Both the position numbers and the translations under genes were made by a program. The notes beneath the pieces were generated by a model, which worked only from the letters and a program-made list of their open reading frames with translations, searched no databases and was not told where the DNA came from. From assembly GCA_947173485.1 (NCBI GenBank), contig CAMWFH010000009.1, positions 1-64,000 on the forward strand: 64,000 nt of DNA, in the 5' to 3' direction. Below are positions 50,169 through 58,914 of the stretch, piece by piece. Source of the stretch: an uncultured Clostridia bacterium. Its GTDB lineage: Bacteria; Bacillota; Clostridia; Oscillospirales; Oscillospiraceae. Within the stretch, counting starts at the first letter, position 1. The number at the start of each line of letters is the position of its first letter.

Positions 50169-50358
50169 GTGGGAGATCCCCCGTAGGGGGATATAATTTT
50201 ACAGAAAAAGTGGCCTGTTTTTCGTCAAAACGATGAAAAGGCCGTCCATAACGGTGAAAAAAGCTGGGGCAAAGCAGTATTCCGCAAAAAATACTGACAA
50301 AACTGGGTGTTTTACGGCGGCAGCGGGGACCTTTGGGCCGGCCGGGGCATTTTCCCGG

Positions 50359-50697
50359 CTATTTCAGGAACTGCTCGATGGCCCTGTTCAGCTCCTCGAT
50401 GGCGGCCATATCGTGCTGCTCCACCGCCTCCACGATGCAGTGCTCCAGGTGGTCCTTCAGGATCACCTTCCCGGTGTTGGTCAGGGCGCTGCGGACGGCG
50501 GCCAGCTGGATCAGCACCTCGGAGCAGTCCCGCCCCTCCTCCACCATGGCCTTCACCCGGCCCAGATGGCCCATGGCCCGGGCCAGGCGGTTCAGCACCG
50601 CCTGGGTGTGTTCATGGCTGTGGGTGTGGCCCCCGTGGCTGTGGCTCTGGACAGGGATGTCCGGCGCGTCTTCATAGGTCCTGGTATCATCTGCCAT
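50359..50697 (-). CDS. CsoR/RcnR-family metal-sensing repressor with His-rich N-terminus
   Basis: A 112-aa all-helical regulator. The core (LNRLARAMGHLGRVKAMVEE, DCSEVLIQLAAVRSALTNTG, KDHLEHCIVEAV) has the Cys-His-Cys ligands of the CsoR/RcnR/InrS family. Residues ~18-30 are a His-rich extension (HSHGGHTHSHEH). Such features suit nickel, cobalt or copper sensing. It lies directly upstream of the cooS operon on the same strand, so nickel-responsive control of these nickel enzymes is an attractive inference. No metal transporter gene is adjacent. Confidence 0.85.
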   Translation of the reverse strand: MADDTRTYEDAPDIPVQSHSHGGHTHSHEHTQAVLNRLARAMGHLGRVKAMVEEGRDCSEVLIQLAAVRSALTNTGKVILKDHLEHCIVEAVEQHDMAAIEELNRAIEQFLK

Positions 50698-50760
50698 GAC
50701 AGATCCTCCTCGCTGGTGAGATTCTTAGCGGCCCGCTCTGCGATGGGCCTCCGCCGGGGC

Positions 50761-51483
50761 TCATTCCCAGAAAAAGATCTCCACGATACCGGCGTTCTCG
50801 TTGTTGGGGTACAGATAGACCCGCCAGGGCGGCGTCCCCTCCCCAGCAGGCGGGGCTTCCTCCGGCAGATCTTCCTCTGAGGGCGCCTCTTCTGCGGGCG
50901 GCTCCTCCGGCGCCGTGCTCTCCTCCGCCGGCTCCTGGGGGTCCTGGAGGGCCAGGATCCCCGTCGTCAGCTCCTCCGGGGTCTGGGCCAGGTGGACGAA
51001 GCGCACCGCCAGACACTGCCGCTGCTCCTCCAGGGCGAAGGGGATCAGGTCGTAGACGGCGTTGCTGCTGGAGGCGTCGATGATGGCATCCTCCTCCGCC
51101 TCCGTGCGGCGGTAGGTCAGGGAGAGGTCCGCCTCCCAGTAGTCCCGCTGGGCCTGGCTCTCCCAGGTCAGCTTCTCCAGGGCGTAGGCCCCCGCCGGGG
51201 TCTGCTGAAGGACCTCGTCCCGGGCGTTCCAGAGCATATCCCGGATGGTGCCGGCATCCTCCTCATAGATGTGGATCTGCCCCCTCTCCTGCCGGTCCTC
51301 CGCCATCAGCAGGATCGCGTTCACCAGGTCCTGGTAGTTGTTGGCCCGGAAGGCGTTCTTATCGGCGTCCTCCCGGTAGCTGTGGCTATGGGGCTCCAGG
51401 GAGCGGTACTCCCGCTCCAGGAGGCTGCAGCCGCATAGGAGGAGGCACACGGCCAGGACGGACAGCCACCGGAGGCGGCTCAA
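50761..51483 (-). CDS. Lipoprotein of unknown function
   Basis: A 240-aa protein with lipoprotein signal SRLRWLSVLAVCLLLCGCS (lipobox LLCGC), a central domain of ~150 residues (AFRANNYQDLVNAILLMAED) and a Pro/Glu-rich linker (residues ~180-220) before a short C-terminal hydrophobic strand. It starts with TTG overlapping the upstream stop (TTGA), indicating coupling with the LUD-protein gene. No family is recognised; it is probably anchored on the outer face of the membrane. Confidence 0.65.
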   Translation of the reverse strand: MSRLRWLSVLAVCLLLCGCSLLEREYRSLEPHSHSYREDADKNAFRANNYQDLVNAILLMAEDRQERGQIHIYEEDAGTIRDMLWNARDEVLQQTPAGAYALEKLTWESQAQRDYWEADLSLTYRRTEAEEDAIIDASSSNAVYDLIPFALEEQRQCLAVRFVHLAQTPEELTTGILALQDPQEPAEESTAPEEPPAEEAPSEEDLPEEAPPAGEGTPPWRVYLYPNNENAGIVEIFFWE

Positions 51484-52079
51484 TAGCCCAGCTCCTGGTC
51501 GATCAGCACGACCTCCATCTCCACGCCCCGCAGCCGCTTCCAGTAGACCACCAGGCCGTTGCAGATCCGCTCGGGGCTGTCGCAGTCGTAGCAGCGGTCC
51601 CCCTTGGCGGCGCAGGGAGTGCGGCGGCGGAGACGCTGGGCGTTCTTGGGGGCGGCGATGTTCCGGGCCCGCCAGAGGGCCTGGTGGAAGTCCGGGGCGA
51701 CCTTGTTGCGGCCCACCACGAAGTAGACCTTCTCGTGGCCGAAGAGGGAGGCGGACACCCGGTTGCCGGTGCCGTCGATGTTCAGCAGCGCCCCCTCGTC
51801 GGCGGCGATGGCGTTGACGGAGCAGATGTAGATCTGGGCGCTGGCGGCGGCGGCCATGGCGGCCTGGGAATCCTGGGCCGCGCCGTGGTAGTAGAGGGTG
51901 TTGTGGGCAACCAGGCGGTCGTAGAGCCCCAGCTCCTGGAGGGTCATGGAGCCGCCGCAGCCCACGGTCCTGCCGTCGATGGCCTGGTCCAGGTACCCGG
52001 CGGCCTCCTGGCCGGTGGCAAAGACGGACACGGTGAACTGATTGCGCTCCAGTCGCTCCTTTAAGGCGGTAAAGTCCAT
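51480..52079 (-). CDS. LUD-domain (LutC/YkgG-like) protein
   Basis: A 199-aa protein of the LUD (DUF162) family: TVGCGGSMTLQELGLYDRL, CSVNAIAADEGALLNIDGTG NR, VYFVVGRNKVAPDF and a C-terminal cysteine group (TPCAAKGDRCYDCDSPERIC). LutC-type proteins take part in lactate oxidation complexes, but stand-alone members are common in clostridia with no known role. No lutA or lutB is adjacent. It begins an operon with the lipoprotein gene and has its own promoter at 52112-52140. Confidence 0.85.
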   Translation of the reverse strand: MDFTALKERLERNQFTVSVFATGQEAAGYLDQAIDGRTVGCGGSMTLQELGLYDRLVAHNTLYYHGAAQDSQAAMAAAASAQIYICSVNAIAADEGALLNIDGTGNRVSASLFGHEKVYFVVGRNKVAPDFHQALWRARNIAAPKNAQRLRRRTPCAAKGDRCYDCDSPERICNGLVVYWKRLRGVEMEVVLIDQELGY

Positions 52080-52111
52080 AATGCGGCCTCCTTATCGTTT
52101 TGGATGGGCCT

Positions 52112-52140
52112 ATTATACCCTCTTTTCCCCGGTTTGGCAA
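52112..52140 (-). promoter_or_regulatory. Promoter of the LUD-protein gene
   Basis: TTGCCA (52140-52135), 17-bp spacer and TATAAT (52117-52112) on the minus strand. Confidence 0.75.
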
Positions 52141-52170
52141 GGGAGGGTGGAGAAAGGTGCAAACCCGCTA

Positions 52171-52198
52171 TTGAAATATTGCCACTTTGTGATACAAT
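52171..52198 (+). promoter_or_regulatory. Promoter of the receptor-kinase operon
   Basis: TTGAAA (52171-52176), 16-bp spacer and TACAAT (52193-52198), 58 bp before the kinase start. Confidence 0.7.
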
Positions 52199-52255
52199 AA
52201 AGATCATAGGCCATCGCCCGGCGTCTGTCCGGGCTGGTCTGATAGGAGGGAACGA

Positions 52256-55200
52256 ATGGCCTACTGTACATACTGCCTGCGGCCCCTGGAGGACGGAGTC
52301 TGCCCCGGCCACTGCCAGCCGCCGGAGAGCGCGCCCCATATCCTGCCCCCCGGCACCCTGCTGAATGGGCGCTATCTGGTGGGGGCGGCCCTGGGCCAGG
52401 GGGGCTTCGGCATCACCTATATAGGACGGGACCAGGTGCTGGATATCCGGGTCGCCATCAAGGAGTACTACCCCAACGGCTTCGTCACCCGCAACGTGGG
52501 GGCCTCGCCGGAGGTGGTGATCACCGGTCGGGACAAGCAGTCCTTTGTGGACCGGGAGAGCGAGAAGTTCCTGGCGGAGGCCCGGGTCCTGGCGAAATTC
52601 ATCGGCGAGAAGGGCATCGTGGATGTCCGGGACTACTTCCGGGCCAACAGCACCGCCTATATCGTCATGGAATACCTAGACGGGGAGACCCTCCGGGACT
52701 ATCTCCAGCACCACGGGGTCCAGACCCCGGACCAGACCTTTGCCCTATTGGCGCCGGTGATGCGCTCCCTGGACAAGGTCCACCAGGCGGGGCTGATCCA
52801 CCGGGACATCAGCCCGGACAACATCATGCTCACCCGGGACGGCAGCGTCAAGCTGCTGGACTTCGGCACCGCCCGGGCCGCCAGCCCCGCCGGGGAGCAG
52901 AGCCTGTCCGTCATGCTCAAGCCGGGGTACGCCCCAGAGGAGCAGTACCGCACCAAGGGCAGCCAGGGCCCCTGGACCGATATCTATGCCCTCTGCGCCA
53001 CCATGTATAAGTGCATCACCGGCATCACCCCGATCGACTCCCTGGAGCGCCTTTTTGAGGACACGGTGGTCCCGCCCTCCCAGCTGGGCATCCCCATCGA
53101 CCCCGCCCAGGAGGCGGCGCTGATGATGGGCATGGCCTGCCGCCGGGAGGACCGGTTCCAGAGCGTGGGAGCCCTGGCCGCCGCCCTGGGGCTGGCCGCC
53201 GGTCCGGTCATGCCGACGGACCAGGGCGGGACGGCAGTCGTCCCCGAGACGGTGCGGACCGGGGACGGCACCCTCTTCCCGCCGCCCGGCGATGACGGAC
53301 GAACCATCCTGACGCCCCAGGACGACGGGCGGACCGTCCTCACCGGCGAGCACGGCTACCGCCTGATGGAGGATATCGTTTCTGATGGTGGGGCCGCCCC
53401 GCCGGAGGATCCGGGGAAGATGGTCCTCCCCGACGGCCTGACCGGCGGCGGACAGAAGGGGGGCCAGAGCGCGGGGCAGAACGGCGGCTCCCTGCAAAAA
53501 AATACCGGCTCACAGCGGAAGGCTGGTCCCCCGGAGAAGAAACAGAAGTCCGGCGGCGGGAGCGCCAAGGCGGTCCTCCGGCAGACGCCGCCGCCCAAAA
53601 AGCGCTCCGGCAAGCCGGTCCTGATCGGCGTAGGGGTGGTGCTGGCGCTGGTCGTCGGCCTGTCCGTCCTCTGGCGGATGACCCACACCGTCAATGTCGG
53701 CGGGCAGACCTACACCAGCGAAAACTCCCTTGTCAGCTTCTCCAAGGTCACCGTCACGGCGGAAGACATCGAGAAGTTGCGGAACGTGCCCACCATCAAA
53801 ACGATCTATTTCAGCTACTGCGAGCTGGCCCCCGGCGCACTGGAGGCCATCGGCGGTCTGGAGCAGATCGAGACGGTGGAATTCCACGGAGATGTGACCA
53901 ACTTCACGACCTTGGACCCTCTGGCCGCCGCGCCCAACCTAGAGGACATCACCATTTTCGGCCAGGGCCCCGTCCAGATCACCGCCTCCTTCCCCCAGGT
54001 GAAGAGGCTGAATATATCCGCGCCGGAGGACGTGACAGATCTGGGCTTCCTCTCCTGCTTCCCCGACCTAACGAGTTTCAGCTTCTGGATGTGCGGCGGC
54101 GCGGAGACGGAGGACTTCTCCCCCATCGGCGGTCTGGCCAAGCTGGAGCGGCTGAACCTGATGGACAGCGGCGTGTCGGACGTGTCCTTCCTGGCGAATT
54201 TGCCGGAGCTGCGGGAGCTGGACCTCTCCTACAGCGGCGATGATGCCCGCCGGCCCAACCATGTGTCCGATATCTCCGCCCTGTCCGCCTGCTCGAAGCT
54301 GGAGGAGGTGGACCTCACCGGCAACGAGCTGACGGATCTCACCGGTTTGGAGAGCTCCGCCGCCAGCCTAAGGTCGCTGACCATCTCCAAGAACCAGGTC
54401 GTCAGCCTGGTCCCCCTCGCCGGCTGCGCCGAGCTGCGGGACCTGTACGCCGATCGGAACGCCCTCACCTCCCTGGCCGGGCTGGAGGAGGCGGCAAAAT
54501 TGCAGACCCTCCAGGTCAACAACAACGTCATCTCCGACCTGACGCCCCTCACGAATCTGCATCTTTGGAACCTCCTGGCCGAGCATAACCACATCAGCGA
54601 CCTGACCCCCCTGGCCGGCCATGAGGATATGCGCCGGCTGCGCCTGGGCTACAACGACCTGACCAGTCTGGCCGGGTGCGAGGCCCTGCTGCGCCTGGAG
54701 GAGCTCACCGCCAACGACAACGCTATCACCGATATCAACGGCATCACCAACTGCACGGTGCTGAAGAGCGTCCAGCTGAGCTACAACGACATCTCGGATA
54801 TCAGCCTCCTGGGCAAGAACGGGGAGGACCTGGAGAAGCTGGAGGTCTCTGATAACGCTCTGACCGGCCTGAACGGCTTGGAGAGCTGCGTCAAGCTCCA
54901 GGCCCTCAACATCGGCCGCAACCAGGTGAAAAGCCTCGCTCCCCTGGCCTCCATGCCGGAGCTGACAGTGCTGATGGCAGCGGAGAACGATATCTCCGAC
55001 CTGACGCCCCTCCAGGGCATGGGCCGCCTGGCCTATCTGGACCTGGGGAACAATCAGATCATCGATATCACCCCCCTGGGCACCACCACGGGGCTGGCCT
55101 ACCTGGACCTGAGCCGCAACCAGATCCGCGATATCGCCCCATTGGCCAACCTTAACGATGAGTACGCCATCACCAAGACCGTCGTCAACGTCAGCGCCGC

Positions 55201-55687
55201 CATCCTCTACCTGGAGCACAACCAGATCACGGATATCTCCCAGCTGCCCCAGGCTTTGACCTACTGGAAGATCTCCCTCTACGGCAACCCCATCCAGGAC
55301 TTGAGCCGCCTGGCGGAGCTGAAGTATGAGACCTCCACTATGGCCGGCGTCATCAGCAACCATGTGGGCGTCTATCTGCCCTATCGGGACGGGCTGGACT
55401 ATACGCCCATGGCCGCCGCCGGCGTCCAGCATATCTATGTCACCGGCGCTCCCCTGGACCGCCGCATCCCTGTCGAGCAGGCCGCCAAGCCCAGCGTCTG
55501 GGGCGGCGGCGTGGAGTTCTATGACGAGGCGGACTTTGACGCGCTCCTGGCGGCGGATAAGTTCACCGGCATCGAGTCTGCCGGTCCCGAAAACGCCGGG
55601 GACAGCGCCCCGGGGGACCCCGCCGGTGACGGGACCGGAGACAGGCCCGCCGGCGGAGAGACGGAAGGAGGGGACAGCGTTGGATAA
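52256..55687 (+). CDS. Transmembrane Ser/Thr kinase with leucine-rich-repeat ectodomain
   Basis: A 1,143-aa protein in five parts. Residues 1-20 are a zinc-ribbon-like CTYC...CPGHC. Residues ~40-310 are a Hanks-type kinase with GQGGFG (48-53), Lys69 in VAIK, HRDISPDN (182-189) and DFG (202-204). Residues ~320-450 form a low-complexity linker rich in Gly, Pro and Lys with repeated DDGRT. Residues ~454-473 are one membrane helix. Residues ~500-1060 hold many ~21-residue leucine-rich repeats of the internalin type, with L-x-x-L and N-x-I/L-x-D-L/I patterns. A Gly/Asp-rich tail ends it. By the positive-inside rule the LRR part is outside, making this a receptor-like kinase with reversed domain order relative to plant LRR kinases. 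All catalytic residues are intact. First gene of a four-gene operon. Confidence 0.88.
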   Translation: MAYCTYCLRPLEDGVCPGHCQPPESAPHILPPGTLLNGRYLVGAALGQGGFGITYIGRDQVLDIRVAIKEYYPNGFVTRNVGASPEVVITGRDKQSFVDRESEKFLAEARVLAKFIGEKGIVDVRDYFRANSTAYIVMEYLDGETLRDYLQHHGVQTPDQTFALLAPVMRSLDKVHQAGLIHRDISPDNIMLTRDGSVKLLDFGTARAASPAGEQSLSVMLKPGYAPEEQYRTKGSQGPWTDIYALCATMYKCITGITPIDSLERLFEDTVVPPSQLGIPIDPAQEAALMMGMACRREDRFQSVGALAAALGLAAGPVMPTDQGGTAVVPETVRTGDGTLFPPPGDDGRTILTPQDDGRTVLTGEHGYRLMEDIVSDGGAAPPEDPGKMVLPDGLTGGGQKGGQSAGQNGGSLQKNTGSQRKAGPPEKKQKSGGGSAKAVLRQTPPPKKRSGKPVLIGVGVVLALVVGLSVLWRMTHTVNVGGQTYTSENSLVSFSKVTVTAEDIEKLRNVPTIKTIYFSYCELAPGALEAIGGLEQIETVEFHGDVTNFTTLDPLAAAPNLEDITIFGQGPVQITASFPQVKRLNISAPEDVTDLGFLSCFPDLTSFSFWMCGGAETEDFSPIGGLAKLERLNLMDSGVSDVSFLANLPELRELDLSYSGDDARRPNHVSDISALSACSKLEEVDLTGNELTDLTGLESSAASLRSLTISKNQVVSLVPLAGCAELRDLYADRNALTSLAGLEEAAKLQTLQVNNNVISDLTPLTNLHLWNLLAEHNHISDLTPLAGHEDMRRLRLGYNDLTSLAGCEALLRLEELTANDNAITDINGITNCTVLKSVQLSYNDISDISLLGKNGEDLEKLEVSDNALTGLNGLESCVKLQALNIGRNQVKSLAPLASMPELTVLMAAENDISDLTPLQGMGRLAYLDLGNNQIIDITPLGTTTGLAYLDLSRNQIRDIAPLANLNDEYAITKTVVNVSAAILYLEHNQITDISQLPQALTYWKISLYGNPIQDLSRLAELKYETSTMAGVISNHVGVYLPYRDGLDYTPMAAAGVQHIYVTGAPLDRRIPVEQAAKPSVWGGGVEFYDEADFDALLAADKFTGIESAGPENAGDSAPGDPAGDGTGDRPAGGETEGGDSVG

Positions 55688-57200
55688 GACCGTATTCTAT
55701 CAGCCTGCCGCTGACGCGCCCCAGAGCCTGCTCTGGCTGGAGCCGGGCCATATCCGCCTGCTCCCGCTCCAGGGCCGGCAGACCGTGGGCCGCCGGGGCG
55801 GGGACAGCAGCCCGGAGATCCTGGCCGCCGCGCCCTTCGTGTCCCGGCGGCACGGGGAGCTCCTGGTCCAGGATGGCGCCGCCCTCTACCGGGACGTAGG
55901 CAGTACGAACGGCACTCTCCTCAATGGCCGCCTGCTGGAGGCCATGGAGATCGCCCGCCTGCGGGACGGGGACGTCCTCTGCTTCGGCGGGAAGGTGAAG
56001 GGCCGGGGCGTGCCGGCGGTGTATGTCCAGGGCTGGGCGGAGGACCTCCGGCAGGAGGTCTTTACCCCCGAGGCCGATGCCGCCGCCTTCCAGGTGGGCC
56101 GGGCCGTGGGGACGGGCCTGCGGCTGACGGAGCGGGACGTCTCCCGCCTCCAGTGCATCTTCCACCGCACCATGGGCGGCTGGGCGGCGGAGGACCGCAG
56201 CCAGACCAACCCCACCTGCCGCAATGGCCGGCCCCTGGCGGGCATCACCGCCCTGGAGAGCGGCGATGTGCTCCGCATGGGCAGCGCCTTCGTCCTCTTT
56301 GACGGCAAAGCCTTCACCTTCATCACACCGGCCTCCGCCGCCCCTTACGAGGACGGGGACACATCGGAGGAGGGGGCCCAGCTGGAGATCCACATCCTGC
56401 GGCGGAGCGTGAAAAAGTGGCGGGCCAGCGTGGACCTTTTGAAGGATATCCAGCTCACCGTCAGCTGCGGGGAGATGGTGCTGATTCTGGGGGGCTCCGG
56501 CGCGGGCAAGACTACCTTCCTGAACGCGGTCATGGGCTACGAGCCCGCCGAGGGGGACATCCTCTTTGGCGGCAGCGACGTCTACCGGGACTACGAGCGG
56601 ATGAAGTATGAGATCGGCTACGTCCCCCAGGAGGACCTGCTGCGCAAGAGCGACACTGTCATCGAGACCCTGGCCAACGCCGCCGAGATGAAGCTCCCCC
56701 GGTCCGTCTCCCCGGCGGAGCGGGCCCAGCGGGTCCAGGAGACCCTGGTGACCTTCGGTCTGGAGCGGGAACAGGGACAGCTGGTGGGCAAGCTCAGCGG
56801 CGGCCAGCGGAAGCGGCTGAGCATCGCCGTGGAGTACATCGGCCAGCCCACCCTCTTCTTCCTGGACGAGCCGGATTCCGGCCTGGACGGCGTCATGGCC
56901 CGGAGCCTGATGGAGAACCTGCGCTTCATCGCCGACACGGGCCGGATCGTCATGGTGATCACCCACGGCCCCGATCGAGCCATCGACCTCTTCGACAAGG
57001 TGGTGGTCCTGGCCAAGAGCGGCCGGGACGGCAGCGGCCACCTGGCCTTTTACGGCAGCTGCCCCGAGGCCCTGGCCTTCTTCGAGACCGACAGCCTGGA
57101 GGGCGTGGTGCGCCGGATCAACCGGCCTGACGAGGGCGGCGAGGGACTGGCCGACCGCTATATCGAAAAATACGCCCAACTGTATGGAGGACAGCTGTAA
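55680..57200 (+). CDS. Double-FHA-domain ABC transporter ATPase (Rv1747-like)
   Basis: A 506-aa cytoplasmic protein. FHA domain 1 (~30-100) has GRRG, SRRHGEL and STNGT; FHA domain 2 (~135-210) has VGRAVGTGLRL, DVSRLQCIF and RNGRPL. FHA domains bind phosphothreonine. Residues ~235-490 are an ABCG-type ATPase with GGSGAGKTT (271-279), LSGGQRKRLSIAVEYI (372-387) and LFFLDEPDSGLDG. Mycobacterial Rv1747 has the same FHA-FHA-ABC order and is controlled by kinase PknF. Here the upstream kinase is the obvious partner. Start is TTG, eight bases after AAGGAGG, overlapping the kinase stop. Confidence 0.88.
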   Translation: MDKTVFYQPAADAPQSLLWLEPGHIRLLPLQGRQTVGRRGGDSSPEILAAAPFVSRRHGELLVQDGAALYRDVGSTNGTLLNGRLLEAMEIARLRDGDVLCFGGKVKGRGVPAVYVQGWAEDLRQEVFTPEADAAAFQVGRAVGTGLRLTERDVSRLQCIFHRTMGGWAAEDRSQTNPTCRNGRPLAGITALESGDVLRMGSAFVLFDGKAFTFITPASAAPYEDGDTSEEGAQLEIHILRRSVKKWRASVDLLKDIQLTVSCGEMVLILGGSGAGKTTFLNAVMGYEPAEGDILFGGSDVYRDYERMKYEIGYVPQEDLLRKSDTVIETLANAAEMKLPRSVSPAERAQRVQETLVTFGLEREQGQLVGKLSGGQRKRLSIAVEYIGQPTLFFLDEPDSGLDGVMARSLMENLRFIADTGRIVMVITHGPDRAIDLFDKVVVLAKSGRDGSGHLAFYGSCPEALAFFETDSLEGVVRRINRPDEGGEGLADRYIEKYAQLYGGQL

Positions 57201-58003
57201 TGGAGAGGATCTCTTTCACCGGCCAGGTCCGGGTCTACCTGGGCAAATGCTTTCGGATCTTCCAGAACGAGAAGGGCTGGAAGAACTTCATCGCCGCCGG
57301 CCTGATCGCCGCCATCGTCTGCTGCGTCACCGGGGAGGATATGTTCGTCACCTTCGCCGCCACCCAGAAGGGGAGCTTCGCCCTGGTCTGCGCCTGCATC
57401 TGGACCGGCATCTTCAACTCCATCCGCTCCGTCTGCGCCGAGCGGGCCATCGTCAAGCGGGAGCACCGGACCGGCATGAAGATCTCTGCCTATGTGACGG
57501 CCCACGTCCTCTATGAGGCAGCGGTGTGCCTGGCGGAGTGCGCCATCATCACCGCCATCGTCTGCCTGCGCAACATCGCCAACCTGCCCGCCTTCGGGAT
57601 CCTGCTGCCCGCCTTTCTGGAGCTGTTCGTGGACTTCTACCTGATCCTCCTGGCGGCGGACCTGCTGGGACTGGTGGTGTCCTGCGTGGTGCGGACGGAG
57701 AACGCCGCCATGAGCGCCATGCCCTTCGTGCTGATCCTCCAGATGGTACTGGCGGGGGTGATCTTCGAACTGGAGGGCTTTATGAGCTTCCTTTCCGCCC
57801 TCACCATCAGCCGCTGGGGCCTGGCCTCGATCTGCGTCACCGCCAACGTGAACAAGATGGGCTTCTTCTACTCCAGCGAAAACGACTTCGCCTACACCGC
57901 CGCCCACCAGCTGGGCCTGTGGGGGACGATGCTGCTGTTCATCATCGTTTTCACCCTGCTGTGCATCGGCTTTTTAGGGCTGGTGGACCGGGACAAGAGA
58001 TAG
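57200..58003 (+). CDS. ABC-2-type permease of the FHA transporter
   Basis: A 267-aa protein with about six membrane segments, starting at an ATG that overlaps the ATPase stop (TAATG). The layout, N-terminal cytoplasmic part (TGQVRVYLGKCFRIFQNEKG) followed by six helices, resembles the ABCG/ABC-2 membrane domain which in Rv1747 is fused to the ATPase. It should form an exporter with the double-FHA ATPase. Substrate unknown; Rv1747 is linked to cell-wall-lipid export, which need not apply here. Confidence 0.8.
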   Translation: MERISFTGQVRVYLGKCFRIFQNEKGWKNFIAAGLIAAIVCCVTGEDMFVTFAATQKGSFALVCACIWTGIFNSIRSVCAERAIVKREHRTGMKISAYVTAHVLYEAAVCLAECAIITAIVCLRNIANLPAFGILLPAFLELFVDFYLILLAADLLGLVVSCVVRTENAAMSAMPFVLILQMVLAGVIFELEGFMSFLSALTISRWGLASICVTANVNKMGFFYSSENDFAYTAAHQLGLWGTMLLFIIVFTLLCIGFLGLVDRDKR

Positions 58004-58015
58004 GGAGGACACCGC

Positions 58016-58705
58016 TTGTTTTTTCACCAAGACTACGCCGCCCCCGGCCCCGGCATCGATCCAGACGAGCCGGAAAAGACCGGCTGGGCCCGGTTCGTGC
58101 AGATCCTACAGGTCTCCTGTGTGGACCTGGTCAAGCTGAACCTGCTGTTCCTGCTCGCCTGCCTCCCGGTGGTGACCATCCCCCTGGCCCTGTACGCTAT
58201 GGACCAGGTGGTGCGCCGGATGGTGCTGGACCGTCCAGTGGACTGCTTCTACCACTTCCGGCTAGCGCTCCAGGACGGCTGGAAACGGGCCTACGCCGCC
58301 TTCCTCCTGACGGCTGTGCCCCTGGTGTGCGCCGGGTATGGGGCCGCTTTCTATCTGCGCTGCGCCGCGAACAGCCCTCTCTTCCTCCTGCCTTTTTTGG
58401 TCTGCTCCACCATCTTCCTGACGGTGCTGCTCTCCTCCGCCTACTTCTACGGCGCCCTGGGGACCCGGCGGCCCTTCCGGGAGTGCCTGCGGCTGGGGCT
58501 GGTGCTGGGCATCGGCCGGCCGGGGCGGGCCGCCGTGGGAGCGCTGGCCTGCTATGGGCCTATCCTGATAGCGCTGCTGGCCTTCCCCATCAGCGGGCTC
58601 TATCTCCTGCTGATTGGCTTCTCCGTCCCCTGCCTGCTGGGGAACTTCTTCGTCCGCACGGTGCTACAGCAGTACTGCCCAGCGGACCCGGAAAAAAACG
58701 GATAG
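58016..58705 (+). CDS. DUF624 (YesL-like) membrane protein
   Basis: A 229-aa membrane protein with the DUF624 core: VKLNLLFLLACLPVVTIPLA, MDQVVRRMVLDRP and later FPISGLYLLLIGFSVPCLLG, about five helices. YesL-like proteins often accompany sugar-related ABC genes, function unknown. The start is TTG seven bases after GGGAGG and 12 bp after the permease stop, so it belongs to the kinase/FHA/ABC operon and may be an added membrane component. Confidence 0.75.
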   Translation: MFFHQDYAAPGPGIDPDEPEKTGWARFVQILQVSCVDLVKLNLLFLLACLPVVTIPLALYAMDQVVRRMVLDRPVDCFYHFRLALQDGWKRAYAAFLLTAVPLVCAGYGAAFYLRCAANSPLFLLPFLVCSTIFLTVLLSSAYFYGALGTRRPFRECLRLGLVLGIGRPGRAAVGALACYGPILIALLAFPISGLYLLLIGFSVPCLLGNFFVRTVLQQYCPADPEKNG

Positions 58706-58723
58706 AAGGAAATTCATAATTTG

Positions 58724-58753
58724 TTTACATCCAGTACATGATTTTTCTACAAT
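58724..58753 (+). promoter_or_regulatory. Promoter upstream of a short terminated transcript
   Basis: TTTACA (58724-58729), 18-bp spacer and TACAAT (58748-58753). It would give a ~105-nt RNA ending at the hairpin at 58834-58866, ahead of spoIIP. Confidence 0.5.
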
Positions 58754-58833
58754 ACCGGGGTATGATAGGACCATGCAAAGGGGAAACACCCCGATGCGAT
58801 TTCTCCCTCCTAAAACACACAACACACACAGCG

Positions 58834-58866
58834 AGAAGGCTCCGCCGTAAGGCGGGGCCTTTTCGC
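58834..58866 (+). terminator. Terminator/attenuator before spoIIP
   Basis: AGGCTCCGCC pairs with GGCGGGGCCT around GTAA, followed by TTTTC. It ends either the kinase operon or the short transcript from 58724. A 25-codon frame (58773-58850, MQRGNTPMRF...) ends in this hairpin. Confidence 0.75.
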
Positions 58867-58914
58867 CGTTCTTTTTGCGGGAGGACAGGCATAGGATAGG
58901 GGCAAAGGAGCTGA

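Noticed and set aside
51480..52079. lutC of a lactate utilisation operon
   Set aside because: No lutA or lutB gene is adjacent; only the LUD domain is supported.
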